Assembly (NCBI GenBank): GCA_036795455.1
Contig: DAIRET010000071.1
Coordinates: forward strand, 1 to 13,849
Source of the DNA: DAIRET01 sp036795455
Lineage (GTDB): Bacteria > Bacteroidota > Ignavibacteria > Ignavibacteriales > Ignavibacteriaceae
Length of the DNA: 13,849 bases
Direction of reading: 5' to 3'
The notes beneath the pieces were generated by a model. It saw only the letters and a program-made list of their open reading frames with translations. It was not told the origin of the DNA and searched no databases. The position numbers and the translations under genes were made by a program. This document shows, in pieces, positions 5,480 through 13,776 of the stretch. Position 1 is the stretch's first letter. Each line of letters starts with the position of its first letter.

Positions 5480-8194
5480 ATGGATAATAGAACCGGAATA
5501 TTATTTGTTGTACTTCTAATTATAAATTCGATTTTACTCTTTCCGCAAGAAACAGGTAAAAGAGAGTTAAGACTTGATTATGAATCTAAAAAACTTCCTT
5601 ACGGTTTAGAAAAAAAAGTCCCGGTTCAAAAACCTAAAGTGGGGCTGGCACTTAGCGGAGGCGGTGCACGCGGGCTTTCTCAAATAGGTGTGTTAAAAGC
5701 ATTTAAAGAGAAAAATATTCCGGTAGACGTTATAGCAGGAACCAGTATGGGTAGCATTGTTGGAGGACTGTATTCATCCGGCTACTCTATCGACGAACTT
5801 GACTCTATTGCTATAAACACCCCGTGGAACGAGTTGATCTCACCTGAATACAAATCCAAAAGGAATGAACTTTTCATAGAACAAAAAATTACCGAAGACA
5901 AAGCAGTTTTTACACTACGTCTTCAAGGGTTAAGACCGATTATTCCCACATCAATAAACGACGGGCTGCGCTTATCAAATTATCTTACTCTATTAACATT
6001 ACAAGCCCCGGTAAAGATAATGGATGACTTTGATGATCTCGAAATCAAATACAGGGCGGTTTGTACAAACCTTGAATCGGGTGAACCGGTAATTCTTGGA
6101 AACGGATCATTAGGGCAGGCAATGAGAGCAAGTTCAAGTGTTTCTTTTCTTTTGTCGCCTGTAAAAATTGATTCAATGATTCTTGTTGATGGAGGGTTGG
6201 TTGCAAATATTCCTGTGAAAATCGCAAAGGAATTGGGAGCCGAAATAGTTGTGGCTGTTAATACAACAAGCCCGCTATATCCAAGAGAAGCCCTGGAGTT
6301 GCCATGGATAGTTGCCGATCAGGTAATCAGTATCCCGATGAAATTGTTGAACGAACAACAAACCATGGAAGCGGATTTTATAGTTACACCCGGGCTGGAA
6401 AGTTTTACATCGACAAGATTTTCTAATATTGATTCGTTAATTACTCTCGGTTATAATGCGGCAATACCATATGCGGAGCAAATCAATCAAATAATAGATT
6501 CAGTTTTTTATGCTAATCTAAAAAAAGACGAATACTTTATTAAAAATATTTCTATTAAAGAAACAGGCGGAATAGGAATAGAGTATCTTCACAAGTATTT
6601 AACAAAAGATTCGGTTTCGAGTGCAGAGATTCTGTTCGACATTTACAAATTAAGCAAGAAGAATTTATACTCGGAAGTTTACGCCGAAATAGAGGAATCG
6701 CAGTTTCATAATTTTATAAGTTTTGTAGCAAAGAAAGCACCCATAATTCACACAGTTAGGTTTGACGGAGTATCTGTAATAGACAGCCAGCTTGTTCAAA
6801 AAGAACTGCAAAAACTTGTAAATAAACCTTTCTGCAGTGAGGCCGTAATATCGGCAATAAAAAAAATACTCTCTATTTACAGGGATAGAGGATATTCATT
6901 AGCTGAGCTGGACAGACTTTATTTTTATGAAGAGGAGGGCGAGCTGTTTCTTTTGTTTAATGAAGGAAGAGTATCGCAAATTGTAATTACGGGTAATGAA
7001 GTTACAAACACTACCGTAATATCAAGAGAATTCCCGGTTAATAGCGGGGATATTTTTATGTACGATAATGTGCTTCAAGGGTTAAACAATATAAAGAATA
7101 CGAACCTTTTTGATAATGTGCTGCTAACAATTGAAAAAGACATTGAGGGAAATATTCTTAATCTTTTCGTCTATGAAAAAACACCAAGACTGCTTAGAGT
7201 AGGCTTTAGAATAGATAACGAGAATAAACCACAGGTAAGTCTGGACTTACGAGATGAAAACCTTTTAGGCTCCGGAACGGAACTCGGTTTTTTAATTTAT
7301 CTTGGAGGGCGGGGACGCGGTTTTACTCTTGAACATAAGTCGCTTAGAATATTCAACACATATCTTACCTACAATATAAATGCGTATTACAAGTTCAATG
7401 ATGTATTTACATATGCCGATGATCCGCCAACATCGGAAAAATTTTTTTCTCGCTCCGTTAGCGGCGAATATAGACAAATATTTTATGGTCTTTCGGTAGC
7501 AGCAGGAACGCAGGTACGAAGATTCGGTAATCTGATTTTAACGGGTAATTACGGGGTTGACGAAATTAAAAGCATAATGGACGAACCGGTTGATGCTCAA
7601 TCACTTACTATTGCAAGTTTGAAAGCCTCTTTTAATATTGATACGCAAGATAAATATCCTTATCCATCGACGGGGATCCGGCTCAATAGTTATTACGAAA
7701 CAGCTCAAACCGTGCTTGGCGGGGACATTGGTTATACGGACTTTGGCTTTGATTATATTGGTTACTTAAGTTTCAATGAATTCCATACAATTGCAACCGC
7801 AGTTAAATTCGGATTTGCAGATAAAACCCTTCCTTTATCACGGCAGTATTCGTTGGGGGGACAGCATTCTTTATTCGGAATGAGGGAGAATGAATTTACA
7901 GGTCGTCAAATTTTTCGCGCATCCTTTGAATATAGATGGTTCCTCCCGGTTAAAATTTTCTTCAATACTTATTTTATGCTAAGATATGATATTGGTTCTA
8001 TATGGACAGTACAGGAAGAAATTAAATTTAAAGACTTCCGTCACGGCGTAGGAGGAACTTTATCCTTTGAGACACCAATCGGTCCGGCGGATTTTGCTGT
8101 TGGAAGAAGCTTTTTGTTCAAAAAGAATTTACCCGGCAGCCCCGTTAGCCTTGGACCCGTATATTTCTATTTTTCGATTGGATATTACTACTAA
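5480..8194 (+). CDS. Patatin-like phospholipase with POTRA and BamA-type outer-membrane barrel
   Basis: This is a 904-residue type Vd-like (PlpD/FplA-type) protein. A signal-peptide-like N-terminus (about 1-24) precedes a patatin domain (about 52-340) with oxyanion motif GGGARG (60-65), nucleophile motif GTSMG (87-91, Ser89) and DGG (237-239, Asp237), so the Ser-Asp dyad is intact. POTRA-like repeats follow (about 353-418, 421-495, 497-570), with repeats such as IIHTVRFDG and SQIVITGNEV. A predicted beta-barrel (about 571-904) ends in aromatic GYYY, typical of Omp85 proteins. The family hydrolyses lipids, and the patatin domain may be cleaved or displayed outside. The ATG at 5480 is chosen because the ATG at 5472 is in a frame that stops after 15 codons. 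It follows yidC by 23 bp and overlaps the next gene by one base (TAATG), so it is probably translated with the glycosyltransferase. Confidence 0.9.
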   Translation: MDNRTGILFVVLLIINSILLFPQETGKRELRLDYESKKLPYGLEKKVPVQKPKVGLALSGGGARGLSQIGVLKAFKEKNIPVDVIAGTSMGSIVGGLYSSGYSIDELDSIAINTPWNELISPEYKSKRNELFIEQKITEDKAVFTLRLQGLRPIIPTSINDGLRLSNYLTLLTLQAPVKIMDDFDDLEIKYRAVCTNLESGEPVILGNGSLGQAMRASSSVSFLLSPVKIDSMILVDGGLVANIPVKIAKELGAEIVVAVNTTSPLYPREALELPWIVADQVISIPMKLLNEQQTMEADFIVTPGLESFTSTRFSNIDSLITLGYNAAIPYAEQINQIIDSVFYANLKKDEYFIKNISIKETGGIGIEYLHKYLTKDSVSSAEILFDIYKLSKKNLYSEVYAEIEESQFHNFISFVAKKAPIIHTVRFDGVSVIDSQLVQKELQKLVNKPFCSEAVISAIKKILSIYRDRGYSLAELDRLYFYEEEGELFLLFNEGRVSQIVITGNEVTNTTVISREFPVNSGDIFMYDNVLQGLNNIKNTNLFDNVLLTIEKDIEGNILNLFVYEKTPRLLRVGFRIDNENKPQVSLDLRDENLLGSGTELGFLIYLGGRGRGFTLEHKSLRIFNTYLTYNINAYYKFNDVFTYADDPPTSEKFFSRSVSGEYRQIFYGLSVAAGTQVRRFGNLILTGNYGVDEIKSIMDEPVDAQSLTIASLKASFNIDTQDKYPYPSTGIRLNSYYETAQTVLGGDIGYTDFGFDYIGYLSFNEFHTIATAVKFGFADKTLPLSRQYSLGGQHSLFGMRENEFTGRQIFRASFEYRWFLPVKIFFNTYFMLRYDIGSIWTVQEEIKFKDFRHGVGGTLSFETPIGPADFAVGRSFLFKKNLPGSPVSLGPVYFYFSIGYYY

Positions 8195-9219
8195 TGAAAA
8201 AGATATTAATCGTAAGAACAGACAGGGTTGGCGATGTTATAATGATAACCCCGATGATACGCGAACTCCGGTTGAGATTTCCCGATTCATTTATAGCTAC
8301 ATTAACACAACCCTATACAGCAGAAATCCTAGCGAATAATCCATATCTTGATACAATTATTACGGACGATCTAAAAAAAGAAAATTTTTGGACGGTAGTT
8401 AAAGAATTACGGAAATATAAATTCACCGATGCACTACTTGTGCTTCCAACCGAAAGGGCAGCCTATCAACTCTTTTTTGCCGGGATAAAAAATAGAATTG
8501 GAGTTGGAAGAAAACTTTATGAAGTGATTACTTTAATGAAAAGTGTTTCGCGGAACAACTATTTTAATTTAAGGCACGAAGCAGATTACTGCATGGATTT
8601 AGCCCGTAAAATTGGCGTTGTTACCAACAACATTCAACCGGAAATATTTCTTTCGGATAAAGAGAAAGAAGACGCAGAAAAGTTTTTGGTTGAGAGAAGG
8701 ATATTGCCGGGCGATTTTAAACTTGTAATACATACAGGCAGCCGCGGCTCGGCTCCTAATTGGAGCGAAGGAAAATACCTGAGTTTAATCGAAAAGATTT
8801 TTGAAACGTTCGATACAAACAAAGTTAAACTGTTCTTAACCGCAGTTGAAATGTCGGATGATTTTATTAAAAAAGTTAAAGGCATCGGCGGCGAAAAAAT
8901 TATCGATGTTTCAAAAGAATTAACTAACTTAAGAGCGTTGATCCGGTTTATTTCTAAAGCCGACCTGTTTGTATGTTCTTCTACAGGACCAATACATATA
9001 GCAGATGCTTTAAATATTAGATGTATCGGTATCCACTGCCACAGACCGATGAGTTCAGCAAAAATATGGGGCGTGATCAATAAAAAATCAATTAACCTTG
9101 AAGTATCGGAAGAAAATTGTAAAAAATATTGCAGCGCCGATCAAAATACATGCGGCATAGAACACGGACTGGGTATAGAAGAAGTTATAAACTCTATGCG
9201 TCCCTTTATGACGTTTTAG
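8194..9219 (+). CDS. GT9-family glycosyltransferase (ADP-heptose:LPS heptosyltransferase type)
   Basis: The protein has 341 residues, within the family's usual range. The N-terminal Rossmann motif KKILIVRTDRVGDVI carries Asp14 at the position of the catalytic Asp of WaaC/WaaF. The C-terminal donor-binding motif STGPIHIA (263-270) is followed by the HCHRP and WGVI segment. Family members transfer heptose (or related sugars) from ADP-sugar donors to lipid A-core acceptors on the cytoplasmic face of the inner membrane. Three cysteines near the end (309, 313, 320) are like those in the next gene. The start overlaps the preceding stop as TAATG. Exact sugar and acceptor cannot be told from sequence alone. 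Confidence 0.9.
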   Translation: MKKILIVRTDRVGDVIMITPMIRELRLRFPDSFIATLTQPYTAEILANNPYLDTIITDDLKKENFWTVVKELRKYKFTDALLVLPTERAAYQLFFAGIKNRIGVGRKLYEVITLMKSVSRNNYFNLRHEADYCMDLARKIGVVTNNIQPEIFLSDKEKEDAEKFLVERRILPGDFKLVIHTGSRGSAPNWSEGKYLSLIEKIFETFDTNKVKLFLTAVEMSDDFIKKVKGIGGEKIIDVSKELTNLRALIRFISKADLFVCSSTGPIHIADALNIRCIGIHCHRPMSSAKIWGVINKKSINLEVSEENCKKYCSADQNTCGIEHGLGIEEVINSMRPFMTF

Positions 9220-9265
9220 GCGGGGACAAAAAATTAATCGATTTAATAACAAATAAGTAAGGACT

Positions 9266-10411
9266 ATGAATTTTAACGATTTGAAAATTCCGAAGTGTAA
9301 AAAGTATTCCGGTTATAAACCATGTTACTCTTATGTTGAGTGTCTTGAAAATGGTTGCCAGCATGATGACGATGACCATAAAATGGGAGTGAAGATTTTA
9401 ATAATATCGCTTGATGCTCTCGGTAACGTACTTGATAACACACCGATTCTTTATGCAATAAAAAGGAAATTTCCGGTTAGCACTATTTACTGGATTACAC
9501 AGCCCGCAGCGGAAAAAATCTTATTCAACAATCCATACATCGACAAACTTTATCTATGGAACGATGAGCACAGAATGATAGTCCGTAACATTGAATTTGA
9601 TTACATGATGAATGCGGATAAATCCGATTATGCATGTGCTTTCGCTAATGAAATAAAAGCCAAAAGTAAACTCGGCTTTTTAATGAATGAAGACGGTAAA
9701 ATCATTCCGGCGAATGAAGGGGCAATGTACAGCTATATTCTCGGCAATAACGATCAATTGAAATTTAGGGAGAATGAAAAATCAGGGCTCGAAATTATTC
9801 ACAAAGTTTTTGAACTTGAATATAAAAAAGACCCTTACATACTTGAATTAACGGAAGAAGAAAAAACTTTCGTTGAAGAGTATAAAAAGAAAATCAATTA
9901 CGATCCTTCAAAAGTTTATGTGGGATTTAATACCGGGTGTTCAAATCTTTTTCCGAATAAGAAAATGACGGTTGAACAGCACGTGTATCTTATAACAGAA
10001 TTGGTCAAAGACGATAACCTGCAATTAGTTTTACTCGGCGGACGGGAAGACACCGAAAGGAATGAGCAGATTATCAATTCTTTCCCTGAAGAAATCCGGA
10101 AGAAGATTATTAATACTCCTACTACAGAAGGAATACGAAAAGGTATTTGTTACATGACGCTTCCCGATATTGTTATTACCGGTGATAGTTTCGGAATGCA
10201 CATGGCAATCGGTTTGAAGAAGTATGTTATAGCCTGGTTCGGGTTATCCTGCCATGCAGAAATAGAACTTTACGAGAGAGGAGAAAAACTTTATCCCCAA
10301 AACCTTGAGTGTTCGCCTTGCTGGAAAAAAGTCTGTCCGCATAACCTTGAATGTATTCAGATGATTGATTTGGACAGAATAATTTCATTGGCAAAGAGTT
10401 ACAAAAAATAA
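9266..10411 (+). CDS. GT9-like glycosyltransferase with N- and C-terminal cysteine clusters
   Basis: The protein has 381 residues. A GT-B Rossmann start at about residue 42 (VKILIISLDALGNVLDNTP) is homologous to the first GT9 gene, but the usual catalytic Asp (GD) is Asn54. A TGDSFGMHMAIGL segment (305-317) replaces the STGPxHIA motif. There are two cysteine groups: Cys11, Cys20, Cys26 and Cys31 followed by His33 and an HDDDDH stretch, and Cys349, Cys352, Cys357 and Cys363 (CSPC...C...C), both suited to metal binding. The first group precedes the catalytic core and lengthens the N-terminus. TAAGGA lies only two bases before the ATG, which supports this start over Met40. It sits in an operon with the GT9 gene (46 bp upstream) and the aminotransferase (15 bp downstream), so the likely role is LPS or O-antigen assembly. 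Substrate unknown; activity uncertain because of Asn54. Confidence 0.8.
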   Translation: MNFNDLKIPKCKKYSGYKPCYSYVECLENGCQHDDDDHKMGVKILIISLDALGNVLDNTPILYAIKRKFPVSTIYWITQPAAEKILFNNPYIDKLYLWNDEHRMIVRNIEFDYMMNADKSDYACAFANEIKAKSKLGFLMNEDGKIIPANEGAMYSYILGNNDQLKFRENEKSGLEIIHKVFELEYKKDPYILELTEEEKTFVEEYKKKINYDPSKVYVGFNTGCSNLFPNKKMTVEQHVYLITELVKDDNLQLVLLGGREDTERNEQIINSFPEEIRKKIINTPTTEGIRKGICYMTLPDIVITGDSFGMHMAIGLKKYVIAWFGLSCHAEIELYERGEKLYPQNLECSPCWKKVCPHNLECIQMIDLDRIISLAKSYKK

Positions 10412-10426
10412 AACATAGACAAATTT

Positions 10427-11524
10427 ATGAAATACAAAATCCCGATTTACCAGCCATCTCTTGACGGAAACGAAAAGAAGTATGTAAACGAATGCCTTGA
10501 TTCTTCATGGATTTCCTCAAGAGGAGATTTTATAAAAAGATTTGAGGATGACTTTGTTAAGCTGATAGGCGTTAATCATGCCGTAAGCGTTAGCAACGGT
10601 ACAGTAGCCCTTCATCTTGCTCTTGTAACGCTTGGAATCGGTCAGGGAGATGAAGTTATCGTCCCATCATTTACATACATCGCTTCGGTAAGTACGATTT
10701 GTCATGCAGGGGCAACCCCCGTGTTTGTTGATTCAATCGAATCAACATGGCAGATGAATCCTGCCGACGTAAGAAAAAAAATCACCCCCAAAACAAGAGC
10801 GATAATGGTTGTTCATTTGTACGGTCATCCTTGCGAAATGGACGAACTTGTTGCAATGTCCAAAGAGCATAACATATTTTTAATTGAAGACTGTGCGGAA
10901 GCTTTCGGTTCTAAATATAAAGGAAAACATGTCGGTTCTTTCGGCGATATTTCATGCTTCAGTTTTTACGGCAACAAAACAATAACAACCGGCGAAGGCG
11001 GAATGGTTGTTACAAATGACGAAACTTTATGGGATAGAGCATACCACCTCCGAATGCACGGACTTGCAAAATACCGCGAGTACTGGCATGATGTTCTCGG
11101 TTTCAATTATAGAATGACTAATATTTGTGCTGCAATCGGGCTGGCACAATTAGAAAAGTCGGATGAAAAAATTGAAAAGAAGAGAATACTGGCGGATACT
11201 TACACAAAGCTTTTATCAAATTATCCGGTTACGCCTCATTCGGAAACAGAAAATGTTTTTCATACATACTGGATGTATTCGATATTGGTGGAAAGCCCGG
11301 AAGTCCGTGAAGAATTAAGAGAACATCTCAAATCAAACGGAATAGAAACCCGTCCTACATTCTACCCCGTCCACACAATGCCGATGTTTTCACAAAAATA
11401 TCAGAAGCTGCCGGTTGCCGAGTTTTTAGGCTGGAGAGGGATCAATCTTCCAAGTTACCCGGACCTTAAAGAAGATGAAATTAAATTTATTTGTGATTCG
11501 ATAGGAAAGTTCTTTTCTTCCTGA
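10427..11524 (+). CDS. DegT/DnrJ/EryC1/StrS aminotransferase, probable GDP-perosamine synthase
   Basis: This 365-residue enzyme is a PLP-dependent sugar aminotransferase. Recognisable features are VSVSNGTVALHLAL (53-66, phosphate/PLP contact region), the EDCAEAFG motif (154-161, Asp155 opposite the pyridine nitrogen) and the PLP lysine in GNKTITTGEGG (Lys184). A C-terminal GIETRPTFYPVH substrate-loop motif follows. The overall pattern (SWISSRGDFI, SFTYIAS, FNYRMTNICAAIGLAQLE) recalls perosamine synthases (PerA/RfbE), which convert GDP-4-keto-6-deoxymannose to GDP-perosamine with glutamate as amino donor. Other 4-keto-sugar aminotransferases of the same fold cannot be excluded. It follows the GT9-like gene by 15 bp and fits an O-antigen/LPS cluster, although the GDP-mannose dehydratase it would need is not in this window. 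Confidence 0.86.
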   Translation: MKYKIPIYQPSLDGNEKKYVNECLDSSWISSRGDFIKRFEDDFVKLIGVNHAVSVSNGTVALHLALVTLGIGQGDEVIVPSFTYIASVSTICHAGATPVFVDSIESTWQMNPADVRKKITPKTRAIMVVHLYGHPCEMDELVAMSKEHNIFLIEDCAEAFGSKYKGKHVGSFGDISCFSFYGNKTITTGEGGMVVTNDETLWDRAYHLRMHGLAKYREYWHDVLGFNYRMTNICAAIGLAQLEKSDEKIEKKRILADTYTKLLSNYPVTPHSETENVFHTYWMYSILVESPEVREELREHLKSNGIETRPTFYPVHTMPMFSQKYQKLPVAEFLGWRGINLPSYPDLKEDEIKFICDSIGKFFSS

Positions 11525-11604
11525 TAAAATCGATATGGTGTATAAATTTTTACTTTACAAACGAATGGATGTCCTGCCGGCAATAATTATTATTTAAAAC
11601 AAGC

Positions 11605-11632
11605 TGTAACAATTTTAAGTTTCGTGTGTCTA
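11605..11632 (+). promoter_or_regulatory. Putative ECF-sigma-dependent promoter (TGTAAC - 16 bp - TGTCTA)
   Basis: TGTAAC (11605-11610) and TGTCTA (11627-11632) are separated by 16 bp, 24 bp upstream of the sigma factor ATG. This resembles ECF promoters, with AAC in the -35 and GTC/TCTA in the -10. It suggests that the sigma factor drives its own operon. Found by eye. Confidence 0.55.
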
Positions 11633-11656
11633 TTGTTTATGTAAAAGGCATATATA

Positions 11657-12166
11657 ATGAATCAAGACGAATTATTTAAACAAGCAGTCGAAGAATACGG
11701 CAAAATGATTTTCCGGGTTTGTTCTCATTTTTTTTGCTCCATGGATAATGCAAAAGATGCATACCAGGAGACACTTTTGAAAATCTGGCTTAATATTAAA
11801 AGTTTCAGAGGTGAAGCATCATTAAAAACGTGGATATACCGGATAGCAGTGAATGTTTGCATTACTTATCTATTGAAAATAAAAAGGAATCGCTCGCTAT
11901 TTGTACCAATAACCAAAACAGTGTTTAACAACAGTACCACTGACGGAGAAATCTACAAGGAAGAAGAAGGCAAATTACAATTTTTCAGAGGTTTTGTTGA
12001 TAATCTCCCGGCTTCCGATAAAGCACTTGTCAGTTTATATCTTGAAGACCTTGATACAAAAGATATGTCGGTAATTACAGGGTTGTCCGAAAGCAATGTT
12101 CGGGTAAGAATTCATAGAATTAAAAATCAAATTAAGAATGAATGGAAACTGAAACATGGAACTTGA
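11657..12166 (+). CDS. ECF-type RNA polymerase sigma factor
   Basis: This 169-residue protein is the right size for an ECF sigma factor. Region 2 (about 5-75) includes DAYQETLLKIWLNIKSF (34-50) and RGEASLKTWIYRIAVN (51-66), the -10 recognition and core-binding segment. Region 4 (about 110-165) includes LPASDKALVSLYLED (117-131), followed by a helix-turn-helix, SVITGLSESNVRVRIHRIK (138-156), that should read the -35. There is no region 1.1 or region 3. An AAAAGG ribosome site (11643-11648) lies eight bases before the ATG. The 3' end overlaps the start of a membrane protein by 11 bases, the usual sigma/anti-sigma arrangement. Which stimulus it senses is unknown. Confidence 0.93.
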   Translation: MNQDELFKQAVEEYGKMIFRVCSHFFCSMDNAKDAYQETLLKIWLNIKSFRGEASLKTWIYRIAVNVCITYLLKIKRNRSLFVPITKTVFNNSTTDGEIYKEEEGKLQFFRGFVDNLPASDKALVSLYLEDLDTKDMSVITGLSESNVRVRIHRIKNQIKNEWKLKHGT

Positions 12167-12740
12167 AGATTTTAAGCAAATGCAAACTGAGCAGAATGGG
12201 CAGGAGGTTTTAAAAGATATTAATAAAGACGTAACGCCTGATAAATTTGTAGAACAATTCAAAGCTGACTTAATAAAGCAGAGAAAAAAAACAATATACT
12301 GGAGCTTGATACTGGTGATTTTAAGTATATTCTATTTTTCAAAACTTAGTCAAGTAAACGGAGCTATAAGTATTGGGTATGATTTAATAGGGGTTGGATT
12401 AATATTGGGAGCTGTTTATTTATATGTCAGATATAGAACTCCATCAAATTTCCTTTTCACTCTTCCGCTTGTTGATTTTATCAGCTATGCGGAGAGGCGT
12501 CTTAGATATATGAACATTTCCGATTGGATAATTATAATCCCTCTGCTTTTAATGCTTGGAACAGGTGGCGGGATAATATTTATCTCAAGTTTATTAAAAT
12601 ATACAGACGACCTGAACCTGCTTTTAGTAGTCTGGATTTTGTTTTTTATTTCACTTTCGGTATTCGGGTTTTATGTAAGCAAAAAGGAATGGAAGAAGGA
12701 ACATGATTCTCTTCTCAATGAATTGCAAAATCTTAAATGA
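12156..12740 (+). CDS. Four-helix membrane protein, putative anti-sigma factor
   Basis: I do not recognise a named family. The 194-residue protein has a charged N-terminal region (1-45) with no ZAS zinc motif (HxxxCxxC). Four hydrophobic segments follow, at about 47-62, 71-91, 122-145 and 153-174, and then a charged Lys/Glu-rich tail. The N-terminus is most likely cytoplasmic, where it could hold the sigma factor. The start overlaps the sigma gene by 11 bases and is in another frame, so the two are translationally coupled. The anti-sigma role is inferred from position and topology only; it could also be an accessory membrane protein. Confidence 0.6.
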   Translation: MELEDFKQMQTEQNGQEVLKDINKDVTPDKFVEQFKADLIKQRKKTIYWSLILVILSIFYFSKLSQVNGAISIGYDLIGVGLILGAVYLYVRYRTPSNFLFTLPLVDFISYAERRLRYMNISDWIIIIPLLLMLGTGGGIIFISSLLKYTDDLNLLLVVWILFFISLSVFGFYVSKKEWKKEHDSLLNELQNLK

Positions 12741-12798
12741 TTTTTAGGAGAAGCGAAAATAGTCAGGTCAAGAATCAAACAGTTGTTTAACTATAGAT

Positions 12799-13776
12799 TT
12801 AGTGAAGTATTACGCCATTTCGTAAGATAGTTTTTGTTTCCCCGTTGGTATATTTTACATTTATGTTGGGACGATAGAATAGATAATCTCTGTGGATTTT
12901 CGATCTATTTTTCCCACCACCCGGAAAATCTTCATTATTACCGAAAGCAATATGTGCGGTGCCAAGGGCTTTTTCATCTTCAAGCATATTCCCGGTTATT
13001 TTTGCGCCGGGGTTAATCCCGATTCCCAGCTCCCCGATTATTTTGGCATCATCATCAACTTCTGTTAATTCAGTTATCTTTTTTACAAGTTCCGGATCAT
13101 CACTTTCAAATTTTGTTATTTTTCCTTCGGCAACAAAAACTCTCAAAGGATGTTTCAATAAACCGATATCGCCGATACTTGCATTAAAAACAACAACCCC
13201 ATTTGCAGCATCTTCTAAAGGAGCGCAATAAACTTCTCCGCACGGCAGATTACACATTTCACCTTCTTTAATTCCTACATCAGACGAAAAAATTCTATTT
13301 TTTACTCCCAGCAGAATATTTGTCCCTTCTTCGGTGGCAATATGGAGAGTTTCGGCATTTTTCATCATACTCTTTATATGCTCTGCGGTCTGCATCATCA
13401 AACTGAAATCCACATTAACCGATCCATACATCATCTCTTCTGTAATGCCGGGCATGTGTCCCATTTTAATCTGCTTATTCTCTTCAACTTTGAATATCCA
13501 TTTTATTCTGAAAGGAATTTCCTCAGAATAAGCACGCAGAATATTCAGCACCATCTTTTTCCCGGGTAAAAGTAGTTCAAGTTCGGGGGGGACGTCTTTC
13601 AAAGGACGATATTTGTTATCAATTGTATAAATATCAACTTCACAGCCTAAATTTTCTAGTGCAGTTTTGAATGCCGCAGCAATACTCAAAGAGTATTCAT
13701 CCGTAAGAATAAGTGAGTTATCTTTTAGTGTCGGAGAGAAAATGCTTTTTAATGCACCTTCGGCGGCTTTAATCAT
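12799..13776 (-). CDS. Aminopeptidase-like metalloprotein (M29 / COG2309 leucyl aminopeptidase type)
   Basis: The 325-residue protein resembles M29-type aminopeptidases. In order, it has a TEEGTNILLGV segment (148-158), LPCGEVYCAP (177-186) with Glu181, GELGIGINPGA (248-258) with Glu249, and ALGTAHIAFGNN (270-281) with His275. A closing IHRD motif supplies His295 and Asp297. These match by position the Glu-Glu-His-HxD metal ligands of the M29 family. The tyrosine that follows the His ligand in thermophilic M29 enzymes (His-x6-Tyr) is not evident here. The length is shorter than the roughly 400 residues of classic AmpS/AmpT and closer to COG2309 members. Likely a cytoplasmic, metal-dependent hydrolase; the substrate is not evident. 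The gene converges on the membrane-protein gene, with a 58-bp gap and no clear terminator. Confidence 0.78.
   Translation of the reverse strand: MIKAAEGALKSIFSPTLKDNSLILTDEYSLSIAAAFKTALENLGCEVDIYTIDNKYRPLKDVPPELELLLPGKKMVLNILRAYSEEIPFRIKWIFKVEENKQIKMGHMPGITEEMMYGSVNVDFSLMMQTAEHIKSMMKNAETLHIATEEGTNILLGVKNRIFSSDVGIKEGEMCNLPCGEVYCAPLEDAANGVVVFNASIGDIGLLKHPLRVFVAEGKITKFESDDPELVKKITELTEVDDDAKIIGELGIGINPGAKITGNMLEDEKALGTAHIAFGNNEDFPGGGKNRSKIHRDYLFYRPNINVKYTNGETKTILRNGVILH

Noticed and set aside
8634..9080. 148-codon ORF on the minus strand inside the first GT9 gene
   Set aside because: Lies wholly inside a confidently identified gene, and its protein shows no recognisable domain or motif. Treated as a shadow frame.
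11575..11582. Palindrome TGCCGGCA upstream of the ECF promoter motif
   Set aside because: Eight bases only, no spacing relation to the promoter that would mark it as an operator, and expected by chance.
12777..12788. Small inverted repeat AAACA-GT-TGTTT between the convergent genes at 12740 and 12799
   Set aside because: Arms are only 5 bp with a 2-base loop, AT-rich and without a T-run, so it is not a credible terminator.
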